A DNA stretch of 64,000 nt. Source: Marvania coccoides. Taxonomy: Eukaryota > Chlorophyta > Trebouxiophyceae > Chlorellales > Chlorellaceae. A program made the translations under genes and the position numbers. Numbering within the stretch: position 1 is the first letter of the stretch; each line of letters begins with the position of its first letter. Below, piece by piece: positions 45,319 to 57,008 of this stretch. The DNA lies in contig OY978108.1 of the NCBI GenBank assembly GCA_963854735.1, positions 682,001-746,000 on the forward strand, given 5' to 3'. The notes under the pieces were generated by a model, which had not been told where the DNA came from, searched no databases, and was given only the letters and a program-made list of their open reading frames with translations.

Positions 45319-45724
45319 TTTTCTCGTTTCGCTTTCGGCTTAGGGGCTCCCCTGCGTCCCATTTGTATTCGGCTTTTTCCTTGTGAACAACAGGTTATTT
45401 CGTGGGCACGAGGTGGTGATGTGCGACAGTGGTGGTGTGCTTGGGCATTCGTTTGTGCAGCGGTGTGACAGCGAGTGGTGATTGGCGATTAGTGCATGGA
45501 GCGAATGAATATTATGCATCTCAACAACGGTTCTATATTTATTTTCACAATTCACAGAATCTATCGTTGCATATTTGAATTGACGGCATGCATATCAAGC
45601 ATATAAAGTACAACACCGCATATTCAAGGGTTCTTATACTTTACCGCATATACCCTGATACTTTTCTTCCGTTTACGGAAGCGCATTTGCGTAGGCCTCA
45701 ACACTTATTTATTTATTTATTTCC

Positions 45725-45823
45725 TACGCGCACGGCTCTCACTAGCGTGCCAGTCTGCTATGGGGCCTTAGTTGCCCTTTTGTGCGGACTTAAAACCCCT
45801 GTAATGTATGTATGTATGTATTA
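45725..45823 (+). repeat. LINE-like 3' end with TGTA tail (copy c)
   Basis: CACTAGCGTGCCAGTCTGCTA, GGGGCCTTAGTTGCCCTTTT, GTGCGGACTTAAAACC, then (TGTA)n. It is nearly identical to copy a for about 65 bases. Confidence 0.7.
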
Positions 45824-46264
45824 TGTTGACGAGTGCGGAGGAGTGCCGTCGTGGAACCTGGTTCACTGGCTCATTCTCTTCCTAGCTCGCTTCCTTTCAA
45901 ATTGGAACAGAAATCAGTCACATCGGGCTTTGCGTTAACACGCTGATTTAGCTTGCTAGATAGCTGGCTGCCTGCCAGCCAGCCACCGTTTCCCACGGTT
46001 TCCCACCATTGCCATGATTCCTTCGACATGCCCACAGCGGCATTTCGAATGCATTTTATTTATATTTAATTTGAAAAAATCCTTCGATCACCTTCATCCA
46101 ATTTTTGCGCATCTCGCAGCCTTGCGTCCTATTTGAATTAAATTAATTTTCAGATCGAAAAAGATTTGTTTACCAACCTCGCCTGAAACGGCTTGATACC
46201 CATAATTAAAAGATTCAAATACATCGGAGAAGACCAATGCATATTACGTTCCGACCGCCTTCTC
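45824..46264. other. Intergenic upstream of pirin
   Basis: About 440 bases that should include the pirin promoter. A short tandem of GCTGGCTGCCTGCCAGCC type lies at 45961-45984. No gene seen. Confidence 0.35.
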
Positions 46265-47508
46265 ATGGCTGACGAAAAAGCCGATGGGACTCCCTCCGCT
46301 GCCGCTGCTGCTGCCGCCACCGCCCCCAAAGCAACCCCAACCCTAAGGGCCATCGCCAGAACCATCAAAGCGCGAGAGACCGTCGAGGGCGCCGGCGTGA
46401 CCGTCTTCCGCTCCCTAGGCTTTGACGACTCCGCCCGCTGCGATCCTTTTTTGCTCCTCGACGAAATGAAGGCCACAGCACGCCGCTCCTCCCCTGGCTT
46501 CCCCACTCACCCGCACCGAGGCTTCTGCACGTGCACCATCATGCTCTCTGGCGAGCTGGAGCACAAAGACTCGACGGGGAACAGCGGAAAAGTGGGCCCT
46601 GGCGGTGTACAATTTATGAGCGCTGGCAGAGGGGTGCTGCACTCTGAGATGCCCACAGAGAGCGAAGGAGGCGACATGCACGGGCTCCAGCTGTGGATCA
46701 ACCTGCCAGCGAAAGAAAAGATGACGAAACCGCGGTACCAAGACATACAAGCTGATACAATCCCGGTGGTGGAAAGTATGCCCCACAAAACTACCGTACG
46801 AGTGATTGTTGGGGAGACGGGCGGGAAGCGCGGCCCGCTGAGGCGGCAGCAGGGGCTGTTGGCGATGCTGGAGATCGAATCTGGAGGGGAGTGGCGGCAG
46901 GCGGTGGCGCCAGAGTGGAGCGTTTTTGTTTACGTGGTGCGCGGCGCTGGGGCGAAGATCGGGGACAGCGAGTGCGCCGTGCAAAGCTGCTGCGTGCTGA
47001 GCGACGCAGGCGACGAGGTGGCGATCGCTGCTGGACCGAAAGGTGTGACGTGCTTGGTGGCAGCAGCGCCGCCCATCAACGAGCCAATAGTGCAGCGTGA
47101 GTTCATGACACCGTATCGCAAGTTTCAAAGCTTGCGTACCCACCCATTCTCTCTAGAGATGCTCCTTACGACTTTAGTTCGCGTGTTATTCATCCGGGGT
47201 GGCGCTGCACAGCTCTGTGTCAACCTTCAACCTTGGCACCGGCTTAGGATATAGAGTTCGAAAACTTTCTCACGCATATTCATTTCGTCTTTTTGCCACA
47301 TTGTTCAACTAATAAAACACGGCTCATGTGGCATTATCTTTTTATTTCTTTTTCAGGCGGGCCGTTTGTGATGAACACCGATGCAGAAGTAGAGCAAGCG
47401 TTTAAAGACATGCGCAGCGGGAAGCTTGCTCCTAGCCGAAAGACAGGAGGCAAAGGGTCAGCAGCAGGAGCAGCAGGCGTGGAAGGAAAAGGCAAGCAGT
47501 GGCGGTAA
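46265..47508 (+). CDS. Pirin-like bicupin protein
   Basis: Exons 46265-47096 and 47357-47508 give 327 residues. The N-terminal cupin has the pirin metal site: THPHRGF (two His) and GVLHSEM (His and Glu). LGFDDSARCDPFLLLDEM and the linker LQLWINLPAKEKMTKPRYQDI are also conserved. The second cupin follows, and the intron splits the final motif, which is completed in exon 2 as GPFVMNTDAEVEQAFKDM. Pirins bind iron, act as nuclear cofactors or redox sensors in animals and interact with G-alpha in plants; some have quercetinase activity. The Ala-rich first ~25 residues might be a transit peptide. The Gly/Lys-rich tail is not conserved. The stop is TAA. Confidence 0.94.
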
Positions 47509-48864
47509 GGCAAGCAGCAAACCATCTCGACGAGCGGTTATGGATAACTTGCATGTTTCATATTTAGAAACATGGATTATATTGGGTGGGCGATAGGGTG
47601 AATTATATTAAAATTTATTTATAAGCAAGGAGCAAATGAGGGGGGAAAGAAAAGAAAAGAAAAAAAGAAAACTGTCATCATGCAAGCATTCATATAACAA
47701 CCGGATTCCTGATGAAAATCTTTGCCAAGAACCTTTGAAATAATGGCTGCCGCTTCCATGTTCGCTAATTGGAAGCAAAACCGACCGGAGGCCGCTCATT
47801 TAGCTCACACTGATCCGCGGGCTATGCGATTAATTTGCGAGCTTTTTACAAACTAATTATATCCAGGTGGGGCTGCTTTCAGTTTTCTACAAGGTCTAAT
47901 GTATAGACTTTGCTAGCTAAATTTAATCACTTTTGTGGCGGGCAGCTGAAGCCAACATGCAGGCAAGAGAAGAAGGAAATGGCATAGTCACCCGAATATA
48001 CTACCTTAACTCACAGAATTCCAACGCCAGGCCAGAAACTCTGGTATTCGATCTGCCCTAGGGGGAGTGCCCTAAGGAGACCGTGCAAAGGCGGCGGGCG
48101 GGGTGGTACTGGGAATTTTCAAATGGTTGACGAATAAGTCTAATTTGCGCGATTATTCAATCATTGAAATGCGAAATTGAATTCCACTGCATCCCAGCAT
48201 TGCTGCTTAAAGACGCGCCACTGCTGCTGCTTTGCAGATCTTCGTGTGGGTCTTCCAGTCGCGGCGCTGGCAGCTTTCGTTGCATGGCCGATGTTGCCGT
48301 CTCTTTGGGGAGCCTAAAATCTCAGCACGTGAATTTTATCATGTACGCTCAGCAATCTTTATATAAAATGCGGCAAATATCATCGTCACGAAGATAATTG
48401 GTAAAGTGAAGGCTTCAAAGCCCTCCGCATTAATTAACCCTGTAATATATGTATGTAAATAATGAAAATTCACGACGCAGCGACAGCTATATATATAAGG
48501 ATGGATGGAAAATGATTATCCAGCCTTGGAAGCAAAACATTATTTATTTATTCAAGCGTTAATGACGTTAATGACGAGTGCCAAATTTGGCTTTATAATT
48601 TATAATTGAAGAAAATGGGGACTTACTCCCCTCAAAACATCATTATTGATAACCAAAAAATACCTTGTATATAACAGAATAAAAAGCCAAATTGAGGGCT
48701 CCAATCCCTGGAGCACAATCTCAAGAAAAGAAGGAAAGAGAAAAGAAGTTTGGAAAAAACTTTGTAAGTTGATGACATTAGTTAAAATAGCAGGTAGAAT
48801 TTGCTCTATAACGATCAAGTCCATGCAATTTTTCAAGCGACGGGCCGCCGCCAATTCATCTTCT
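47509..48864. other. Long intergenic region with a LINE-tail remnant
   Basis: About 1,350 bases. At 48418-48470 is a decayed LINE-like tail (CCCTGTAATATATGTATGTA). The rest has AT-rich DNA with no supported gene; the open frame at 48164-48397 shows no recognisable motif. Confidence 0.4.
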
Positions 48865-51744
48865 CTAAACAACCTTCTTGCTGAAAAGCTTCCTGCCAGC
48901 CTTAATTTTCGAGCATTTTTTCGTTCTGATGTTGCAGGAATAGCCGGAGCAGCAACTGAGCGTTGCACAGCTGGTCGTTGAGCAGGTTGGCGCTGCCTTG
49001 GGAGGTGGCGGGGGTGACATTCTTGGTGGGGGTGGCGGGGGTGGTGGGGACGGGGGTGGCGGGGATGGTGGGGATGGTGGCGGTGGGCTGGGTGAAAGAG
49101 GAGGAGGAGGAGGAGGAGGAGGAGGAGGAGGAGGAGGAGGAGGAGGAGGAGGAGGAGGAGGAGGAGGAGGAGGAGGAGGAGGAGGAGGAGGAGGAGGAGG
49201 AGGAGGAGGAGGAGGAGGAGGTGGCGGTGGGCTGGGAGACGGCACCGGCGCCGCAGGACACTCGAGGCCCGCTGTGGAAGGCATGGCCGTGGTCGAAGCA
49301 AAGCGCAGGTCGAAATCAAAAGCTGCATCGGTAGAGTTAACCATGTTGGTCACTTCAGCAGCGATGACGTTCGTGCCAGCCACCAGGTAGCCCATTTGCG
49401 TGGCATTCAACGTGACAACGTTGTTCCAGTAGGAAACCTCGTGATTGACCGTTGAAGCATCCGCAAACACGGTGTTTGCGTTGATATACACGCTGGCGCG
49501 GTCGTCGCTACCCAGGTACAGCATCAGCCCTTTGGATTTCACAAAGTTCAGCTGCTCCTGCGTCAGGCACAGCGAGCGCCTGAAAAAGTAAGACCCCCCG
49601 GAGGCAGAGTTGCTCACCAGCGCGGTCTTCCACGCCAGATCGGGCCCATACCCAGCGGGCGTCTGCCCAGAAGCCCACGCCGAGTCTTCAAAGGCCGCAG
49701 CCTGCCAGTCTGCGGGCGCCGAGGAGGCGTATTTTACCGAGGGGTTGGAGGACTTGGCAGAATCCACAGCAGCGCCGCTCAGAACCGAGTACGTCAGCAC
49801 AGGGACAGCGGGCGGGGGGGGCGGCGGCGAAGGCGGGGGAGGCGGCGAGGGACTCTGCATTCCGCCGGCCGGACAATTGGCGTCAGCGGCAGTGCTCCAC
49901 AGCGCTGACTGGATGCGGATGTCCACGTCAAAGCCGCTGTCGCTGGAGGCCGCGGTGTTGGTGACCTGTGCGGCCAGCACGTTGGCGCCCACGGCGAATT
50001 GGGAAGAAAGAACGGCCACGGCGTTGTTCCAATAAACCATCTCGTGATCCACAGTAGAAGCCTCCGCGAGTGCGGCCTGGCCGTTGAGCCACGCCGAGGC
50101 GCGGTTGTCGGACGCCACGTACAGGGAAGCCCCGTACTGCTGGATGTGATTGTACTGCGCCTGGGTCAAACAAAAAATCTTGCGGAACAGATACGACCCT
50201 CCTCCGCTAAAGGAGCCCGTGTTGGGCAGCGTTGTCTTCCAGGCGTAGTCTACGCCATAGCCAGCTGGGGTCTGCGCAGACAGCCATGCGCCGTCGCCAT
50301 AGCTCAGAGTTGTCCAGCCAGCGGGGAGGGTGGCGTTGGAGGCCAGGCTGGTGTATTTGACCGCCAAACTCTGGCTGCCGGCTGAAGACGAAGCCAGCAA
50401 CGTGTTGGAGAGGGCCGACATGGTGGGAGCGCTCGGGGAAGTGCAGACGGTGTAGGCGCCGCCGCCGCCGGCAACTTTGGTGATGGCATAGCAATCGATC
50501 ACGGGCTCGCCAGCGGTGACGGCGTAGAACTTGAAGGTTATGGAGGTGCTGTTGGCTTCAACCAGCTGTGCCCCTCCAGCGCCGGTGTACCGTACCTGAA
50601 AAGACAAATACAAGGATAAAAAGCAGCTCTTTAACTCTTTGTTTGCAGAAATAAATAAATACTAATAAACTAAAAATAAAATCACGGAAATAAAAAAATT
50701 CAAAATACATCTCTCACCTCAGAGCCTGCCACAGGGGTCAAAAAATTACGGAAGCCGTTGCCGCCCAGGCCGTTGATAAAGTAGGGGAACCCGCCGTCTC
50801 GCACGATGCGCTCGTAGTTGTGATCGTGCCCAGCAATCACCACGTCAGCGCCCCACGCCTTCCATGCCCACTGCGAGCGCACCTGGTCCCGGTGCTCACC
50901 TGAAGAGTAGGGCGGGTGGTGCAGAATGACCACCTTCCAGGCTGCCGTGGACGCAGCAGCTTTGTTTCTAAACCAGGTTGCTTGGGCAGAGGTGTTTGTG
51001 TAGCCGTCGGGCTCGTTGCAGTCGCTGTCCAGCAAGAAAAAGTGGACGTCGCCCATGATCAGCTCGTAGTACCGTGCTGTGACGGGCATGTACTGCATGT
51101 AAGGGGAGAGGCTATTGTTGGTGGCCCCACAGACGTTTCCCCTGCAAAATTAAATAAAATGTTGAAGGGCATCAATGAGCTGGACCTTTAGGATTTTTTA
51201 TTATTTAAAGCACAAAAAACGTTGCTACCAAATTATTTGTGACTCACCAATCGTGGTTTCCTGCCACAGGGAAGAATCTGTTGATCCCGTCGGGAGCGCC
51301 TTGGTAGGCTCCGCTGTAGGGATGCATGTAGCGGCTGTAGTACTTGCCAACCACGCTTTCCATCAAGTTCAGCGCGCCCACGGGGTAGTTGTTGTCTCCC
51401 GTGGTGAGCAGAGCGTCCAGCCTTGACGTAGCGTCCCAGCGATTGATCATGTCGATGACCTGCAAAATGAAAAAAGAAAAGGGGCGTCAGAATGAGCGGT
51501 ACGCAGAATAAAAGAAATTGAATGGATGAAAACAGAGGTTTTTCTGCGCGATGAGGTGCTGCCTCCTGTAATAATAATAGTTTCACGTTTAGAAGTCTGC
51601 GCATGCATCAAAATTTGTTCTTGCCTGTCTTTGCTGTGTGCTGTCGATCCCTTGATCTCCAAGAATTGCAAATCTGGCTGCTTGGCAATTGGCCGCCAGG
51701 GCCACTAAGCCGAAGCAAACTGCCCAGCAGTTCAATTGCTTCAT
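48865..51744 (-). CDS. Secreted purple-acid-phosphatase-like enzyme fused to a pherophorin-like wall region
   Basis: Exons 51625-51744, 51248-51459, 50718-51141 and 48865-50595 give 828 residues. There is a signal peptide (NCWAVCFGLVALAANCQAA), then a metallophosphatase with all metal ligands: ILGDQG, TTGDNNY, AGNHDW, ILHHPPYS and AGHDHNYER. Two similar ~150-residue beta domains follow, each with TPAGYG.D.AWKT, a FR(K/R)..CLTQ segment, a D(N/D)RAS turn and EV(S/V)YWNN, separated by a Ser-Pro-rich linker. Next comes a run of about 40 Pro with SPPPPSPP blocks, as in hydroxyproline-rich wall glycoproteins. It ends in a Cys-rich knot and a basic tail. It probably works in the wall, releasing phosphate. 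Intron 1 uses a GC donor (CAG|GCAAGA). Confidence 0.92.
49098..49220 (-). repeat. In-frame CCT microsatellite coding poly-proline
   Basis: About 41 uninterrupted GAG units on the plus strand, read as CCT (Pro) on the coding strand. Such purity implies slippage, so the repeat length likely varies between strains. Confidence 0.9.
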
Positions 51745-52709
51745 AGCGACCGTTGCCTGCTGGATGACAAGACCGCTTTTCGGTTTTTTTTTCGGTTCCG
51801 AAATAAAATTCGTCCAATATTTTGGCAACGATCCTCAAGGATTTGTGGATCCAGCACCCTGGAATTGTCGTACACAACGTCTCAGAAATTTGAAATAGAT
51901 TGACAATGGAGTTTTCCTAGTTTTTCTCGATGATTGCGGCCATAACGCATGTGGTACTTTTTTTTTTATGGGGTCGCGTCCTCTCATTTTCTTTTCGTTT
52001 CTTTGACCAATTGTGAAGCATGGAGTTGACCACCCCCGGGAGCTAGCTAAGTTGATTAGCGTGAGGTCCATTTGAAACCGACAACATTCTCAAGAAAAAT
52101 GGCTGAGGATGAGGCTGTCAAAATGACATTTCCCATGGTTTGTTTTCGGTGGGCGGTTCCAACGGCAAACACCCATTTCCGCACGGCAAAGAGGCAGTGA
52201 GAATTGCGCTGATGAAGCGGCTCCAGCTTGGCCACGTAACACTCACAGGAAGCAAGATCATTGCGTGAAAGAAGGGATCTTCCCACCGCCGCGGTGACGG
52301 CAACCCTCCCCCCCCTCCATTTGCCCTGTGCACCCCGAGGATGATTGGTTCGATGGAAAGTCCCCAGGGAGAGGATGCCAGCAGTAGGTGCTCGTCATTA
52401 CTAGCTGTTAAAACCGACCATCATTGAACGTTGGCATTGTTACTTTTTTAAAATCCCCCAATGAATATGTTTGTTGGAAATGGGTTTAACGGGTTTAATG
52501 GGAAAGAGCTACTCAACTACAATCTTATCATTAGACTAGAGCAACGCGTCATTAATTAATCACTGCATCTTCTCCATGGCCTTACTTTCCAGCATTCTTA
52601 TTGGACGGTGACAATCCCGAGGGATGCCCCGAAAGATCATTTGCCCTTCTCCCAGCTCTGATTCTTTTGGAAATTAATAATTGAAAATAGGTGTTTTGAG
52701 CTGCCCACC
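51745..52709. promoter_or_regulatory. Divergent region (phosphatase / fasciclin gene)
   Basis: About 960 bases between divergent secreted-protein genes. A decayed copy of the 9-nt tail of the 450-bp repeat lies at 52480-52502. No other gene seen. Confidence 0.4.
52480..52502 (-). repeat. Remnant tail of the ~450-bp repeat
   Basis: Two to three TGGGTTTAA-type units, as at the 3' ends of the repeats at 29991 and 38229, without the body of the repeat. Confidence 0.4.
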
Positions 52710-53550
52710 ATGGCGCGCTCCTTTATCATTTTTCTCATCGTGGCCTTGATGACTGCAGGAAACCTGCCAAAGCAAGGTAAAAGATGGGTACAGACCCACA
52801 TAGTATCCATAGAAAAGCGCTGTTTTGTCTTCCAACTATATGGTGCTGAAAATCTCGTGCCCTGCGGTGCTGAAGCACCCTTCACAGCTGCCAAGGCGGC
52901 AGCGCGCAGGGCTCCGCTCTCTGGGCTGCCATCGCAGGCTCCCGGAAACACGCCCTGCAGTTCAACAGCGTGCCGCATCGATAAAAAAATAAAAACAACT
53001 GCCCCGTTTCTTTTTTTATTTTAACAACTAATCTTGTGCACCCTTGTCCCATGCAGTCCAAGCCCAGCTGGTCGCCGAGGTGATTGGATTCAACCCAGAC
53101 CTGGCTATGATTGAGTTGGCTCTGCAGAGATCCGGGCTGGCGGAGATGCTCAACGACGCCAGTTTGCCGCTGACTGTGTTTATGCCTAGCGATGCAGCTG
53201 TGCAAGCCTACATGGCCAACGTGGGGATCACCACTGAGGAGCTCATGTCCAACCCATCCCTCACAAACATCCTGCTCAGCCACGTGGTGCCGGGCATTAT
53301 TTCCTCTGCCGTCCTCCAAACCGGCGACTTGCTGCCGACGATGCTGCCGGGCGCATCTCTTGGCATAGTGAAGAACGAGACCGGAATGCTACTGGTGCCA
53401 TCCGGGGGCCCCGCTGGGCTCGTGGTTTTGCCCGACATTGAGGCTACCAACGGACTGGTTTACGTGGTGGACCGCCTTTTGCTGCCTGCCCCAGAGTTGA
53501 TAATGACGACTGCGCCGCCCATGGCAGAGCCGCCGGCGCCGGGGCTGTAG
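52710..53550 (+). CDS. Secreted single fasciclin (FAS1) domain protein
   Basis: Exons 52710-52776 and 53057-53550 give 186 residues. A signal peptide (SFIIFLIVALMTAG) is followed by one FAS1 domain: an N-terminal helix (LAMIELALQRSGLAEML), the H1-like motif PLTVFMPSDAAV, a mid-domain region (NPSLTNILLSHVVPG) with the conserved His, and the terminal strand ATNGLVYVVDRLLLP. FAS1 proteins mediate adhesion in algal walls (algal-CAM, fasciclin-like arabinogalactan proteins). The tail is short and Pro/Ala-rich (TAPPMAEPPAPGL), a possible glycosylation site, without a hydrophobic GPI signal. It lies head-to-head with the wall phosphatase. The stop is TAG. Confidence 0.93.
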
Positions 53551-54132
53551 CCATAAATGTACTTGCGAGATGCAAATTCTTTATTTAGTGAGATGAAAGG
53601 TTCCTAAGTGGACGCGGACGCCAACTTGCTTGTTGTAAAAAATAACGACGTTCAATTCATTACCTCTCTGTAATTCCTTCAATCCATGTAACCCCGCAAA
53701 ATGGTGATTGCTATCAAGCTTATGGCCGCTGGCCCATTTCATCCACCCAGGCAGAAAATGGTCTCCATGCATTCCATGTGCGGCGGTAGGCTTCTGGCTT
53801 AACTGTTAGGACCAAGCTTGCCCCTCTGTTGCGTGGCCTTTGTTGCCGCCTCTGTGTGAAGTCTTAACTCTCAAAATTGTGTATTTATGCCGTCAGGCGG
53901 CGCTCTTGACATTGCCACCAAAAACAAATCCCGCTAGTTGCCAGGAGCCATTTTTTCAGACTTTAGTCACTTAATATTAGCTTATATGCCATCAAGTGAT
54001 GAAATAAAAAGCCAAAACCGTAGCAGGCCTACCCCCAAGGAAAAAGTGCACACTGAATTTCAACCTTGTCGCAGTTTAAAGTATATAAATACTATTTAAA
54101 TAGAATCAAGTAAGTTTGAGAGTGACAAGGCG
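53551..54132. other. Intergenic containing LINE-like tail d
   Basis: About 580 bases downstream of the fasciclin gene; apart from the tail at 53790-53903 I see nothing. Confidence 0.35.
53790..53903 (+). repeat. LINE-like 3' end (copy d, second subfamily)
   Basis: GCTTAACTGTTAGGACCAAGC, TTGCCCCTCTGTTGC, GGCCTTTGTTGCCGCCTCTG, GAAGTCTTAACTCTCAAA and then a short tail ending GTCAGGCG. It matches copy e over about 90 bases; the GGCCTT-GTTGCC core is shared with copies a-c. Confidence 0.65.
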
Positions 54133-54201
54133 ATGAAACAACCTCATGCGGTGCATTTTTATCTTATTATCGCTCTCTCACAAAATTTAAAATTTCGCAG
54201 A

Positions 54202-55755
54202 ATGCCGAGAAATTCCGTGCTTGTGATCGAGCTCGCCGGCTCAGATGAAGATGGGGACCCTAGCCCCACCATGAAGCTCCAAAGAGAACAAGATCTTGCC
54301 CTCAGCGCTGTATCGCTCCTCACTTTCAACATTGCCTTGGGCCAGCCAGAAAAGCGAGCCCTGAGGCTCACGTGTCATCGCATCAGGCGCGCCATCGACC
54401 ACTCTCTCACCGAGCTCCATCTCAAAATCAGCGCCGCAGCCACCATCCAAGAGAGTTTTAAAGGCTCTGACATTTTTCAGGGGCTCCGCAGCTTCACTTC
54501 TACGTGGGATGCGGCCTCACACGACTCCATTCCACCGCACCGAATGTTTCAAACCGTTCATTAGTTGGTGTCTGCGTCTCTTTCCCTGGAAAAGCTACAC
54601 TTGCGATGGCCGGCAACCGCCCCTGGAATTATGGGTCTTCTCGACACGCTGGGGGTCCACCAAGGCCCCAAACTGCGGGCGCTTTCGTTCCCCGTGCTGC
54701 CAGGGTTCACCGTTGCTTTCCCTCTCGCCCGCGCCCCCAATTTGGTCTCTTTAGAGCTCACCGGCGCCGCCAGCATTGCTGACCTCACTGAGCTAGCTGC
54801 TGCGCCCTTTTCTCGCTCTCTCACCCGCCTGGCCCTTCCCTGCCGACCAGAACTTGAGCCGCCGTCGGAAGAGGATGAAGAAAGCGGGCATAGCGAAAAG
54901 AGAAGCGTTGATACCGAGTCTAGCCAAGCGCTGCGCTCGCTCGCCATTACGACATTTCCTACGTTATTGTGGTTGACCCTGGAGGGAGCCAACGACCTGC
55001 AGTTCATGGAATCAGACGCCGCTTGCTGGAAAGGGCTGACCCGCCTTGAGCTGCGCAGCGTGCGCAGCATCGAGGTAAGCCCGCTTTTTCAGCGGCGGCG
55101 GCCCAATCTGCGGTCGTTCACTCTGTCTGGCCGCAGTATGGAAGCTTCCAAGCTACAGCAACTCATCTCTGAAGGACTTTTCAGCCTGCCTGGCCTTCAC
55201 GAGCTGATTTTTGAGGGCTTAGGCTGCCCCGATGGGTGGTCGTGCCTGTGCGAGATGGACCTGCCCACGCTGCAGCGCTTCGAGATGCGGGACTGCTACT
55301 AAGCGACCGACGACGTGGGGTTCATCGCGGTGGCAGTTTCGAAACTGCCGGAGCTCACAGCGCTGTGGCTGGGCCCGTCGATATTTTATGATGTTGACGA
55401 AGAAGGATTCAACGTCTACGAAGCGCTGCAGCTGGTGCTCACTGTGCCAGAGATTCGAACCCTGAAGGAGCTGGGATTTTGCGGGGCTTGGTTCTTCGAG
55501 GACTATGAAGATTTTGAGCTGCTGCTGAGCCAGTCCCACGTGCTACCTCGTCTGGAAAAACTCTCCTTGGGCGGCGCTTTGTATGTCGATCGGTACTGGA
55601 TACAGGCGCTGTTGAATGCGGGCGATGAGGGGACCTGGCCGGCGCTGAAGGAATTGGTTGTGGGGCGGGTGGTGGACGAAACGAAAGAAAGTTTCCCAGA
55701 GATGTTGGAGGAAGCATGGCCTGGAATTGAGTTTAAAGCGCTCAAAACTGACTGA
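54202..55755 (+). pseudogene. Leucine-rich repeat protein with two in-frame stops
   Basis: One frame from the ATG at 54202 (or 54133) to TGA at 55753-55755 encodes a plant-like LRR protein of about 517 codons. It is interrupted by TAG at 54562-54564 and TAA at 55300-55302. The beginning (QPEKRALRLTCHRIRRAID) resembles the F-box-like lead of LRR proteins. Then come irregular repeats: SLEKLHLRWPA, NLVSLELTGAA, GLTRLELRSVRS, NLRSFTLSGRS, GLHELIFEGLG, LTALWLGPS, RLEKLSLGGAL and ALKELVVGRVV. No frameshift occurs anywhere, and repeats continue evenly across both stops. Either it is a recently disabled gene or the stops are read through. TAG and TAA end other genes here, so reassignment of the code is unlikely. 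A TTTCGCAG just before the ATG suggests a leader intron. Confidence 0.75.
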
Positions 55756-57008
55756 AAAAGAGATGCTTGATGCAGTGAGAAAGTTTCTATTTGCTGCCAG
55801 TGCAGCATTACGTGAGGCGCTTCTTCTTTGACCCCCCTTCGTTTTCTTGGCCTTCGACAAAAAACTATCAAATGGAGGCTTTTTTACTCGCAATTGTAAA
55901 CATGATTTTGAGCAGTACAGCGGTTTATAAATGTTTTGAGCAGCAATGCCCGTTAACGTTAATGAGACTACAACACACAAAAATGCGCCATGCCCACCGC
56001 CCAAGTACTACTTGAAGAAAGTAGTATTTTCCTTGAAATATAAAACTATCAGCAAGATTAATGGTGGAACTGAACACACAAGTGCATATCTTATGAATGA
56101 AAATGTGCTGAATGGAGTTTTGAAAGAAGAATTGCCGCCAGTGGTGTTTCGGGAAGTCAATGCTGCAGCAGGCGGAAGGGGAGGGCCTACGTGGGGGTGA
56201 CGGGGAGGCTTTGCCGTCCCTAAAACAACGTTATTTATCTGCCAAGGTGTTTATGAGCTGGAGAAATCGGTGGATGCTGCTGCGTGTCTTGCGAGCTGTG
56301 ATAATGAAATGAAAGGGGGCGCATTGTTTTCTAAATGGAATGGTTGCAGTGCATGCATTGCTTTTGTATTCGTCAGCTACCTAGTATATCCTTGGAAGAA
56401 AAAAGCTGCAAGTTAAAAAATAAAATAAAAAAATGGCGAGAGTTTTTTTATCCAGAGCTGCGGCGTCCAGTGGCCTCCGCAGAAGATGGGGTCGGTCCAC
56501 TCACAAAACCCCGCAGTGAGTTTTGGGGCGCCTGGCGAGCTGGGCGGCCAGCGCTGCTGCAGCGTCGATGCGACGCTGCAGCGCCTCGGCGGCGGCGTCC
56601 CCCGCCTGCTGCAGCCCCATGGCTGCCCCCACGCTGCGCAGGTCTGCGAGGACGTCGGCCAGGCTTTGCGGGTTGATGTCTGAGCGAAAATAAGAGGAAA
56701 AAACATTCAAGGTAACTAGTATTTTCCTTCCCTCTCTTCCTCGTACTGTTGTGGTGCCCTGAATTTGTATTAAGACAGATTGATGTCGAATTAGTAAATT
56801 AATGCTCGAAAACCTCTGCACAGTATTTTTCCTGGCAAAATATTTCTTTATACTGATTTTTGGGTCTTTCAACTGCCTTAATGAGCATCGTTTTCGCCTC
56901 ATTTTACTCTTCACAAAATCGATTAGACAAGACTGACGTTCTGCCACGCTGGCGTGAGCATTAAATTGCCCTTTCAAAGGGCCTTTGTCGTCACTGCTGC
57001 TACCAAAA
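55756..57008. other. Intergenic with one weak minus-strand coding stretch
   Basis: About 1,250 bases. Apart from the stretch at 56501-56679, nothing has coding character. It also contains the promoter of the zinc-ribbon gene. Confidence 0.35.
56501..56679 (-). CDS. Possible terminal exon of an unrecognised protein
   Basis: After an acceptor-like TTTTCGCTCAG, the minus strand reads DINPQSLADVLADLRSVGAAMG.. and AAEALQRRIDAAAALAAQLARR, an amphipathic helix pair, to TGA at 56501. GC content jumps here against AT-rich flanks, as for exons in this window. No upstream exon could be connected. It may be a relic. Confidence 0.3.

Noticed and set aside
48998..49390. Long plus-strand frames coding poly-Gly or poly-Glu
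   Set aside because: They are shadows of the CCT-coded poly-proline region of the minus-strand phosphatase.
54133..55755. Alternative genetic code with TAA/TAG as Gln
   Set aside because: eL27, TOM7, pirin, CCT1 and the fasciclin gene end at TAA or TAG exactly where their families end, so these codons terminate here.
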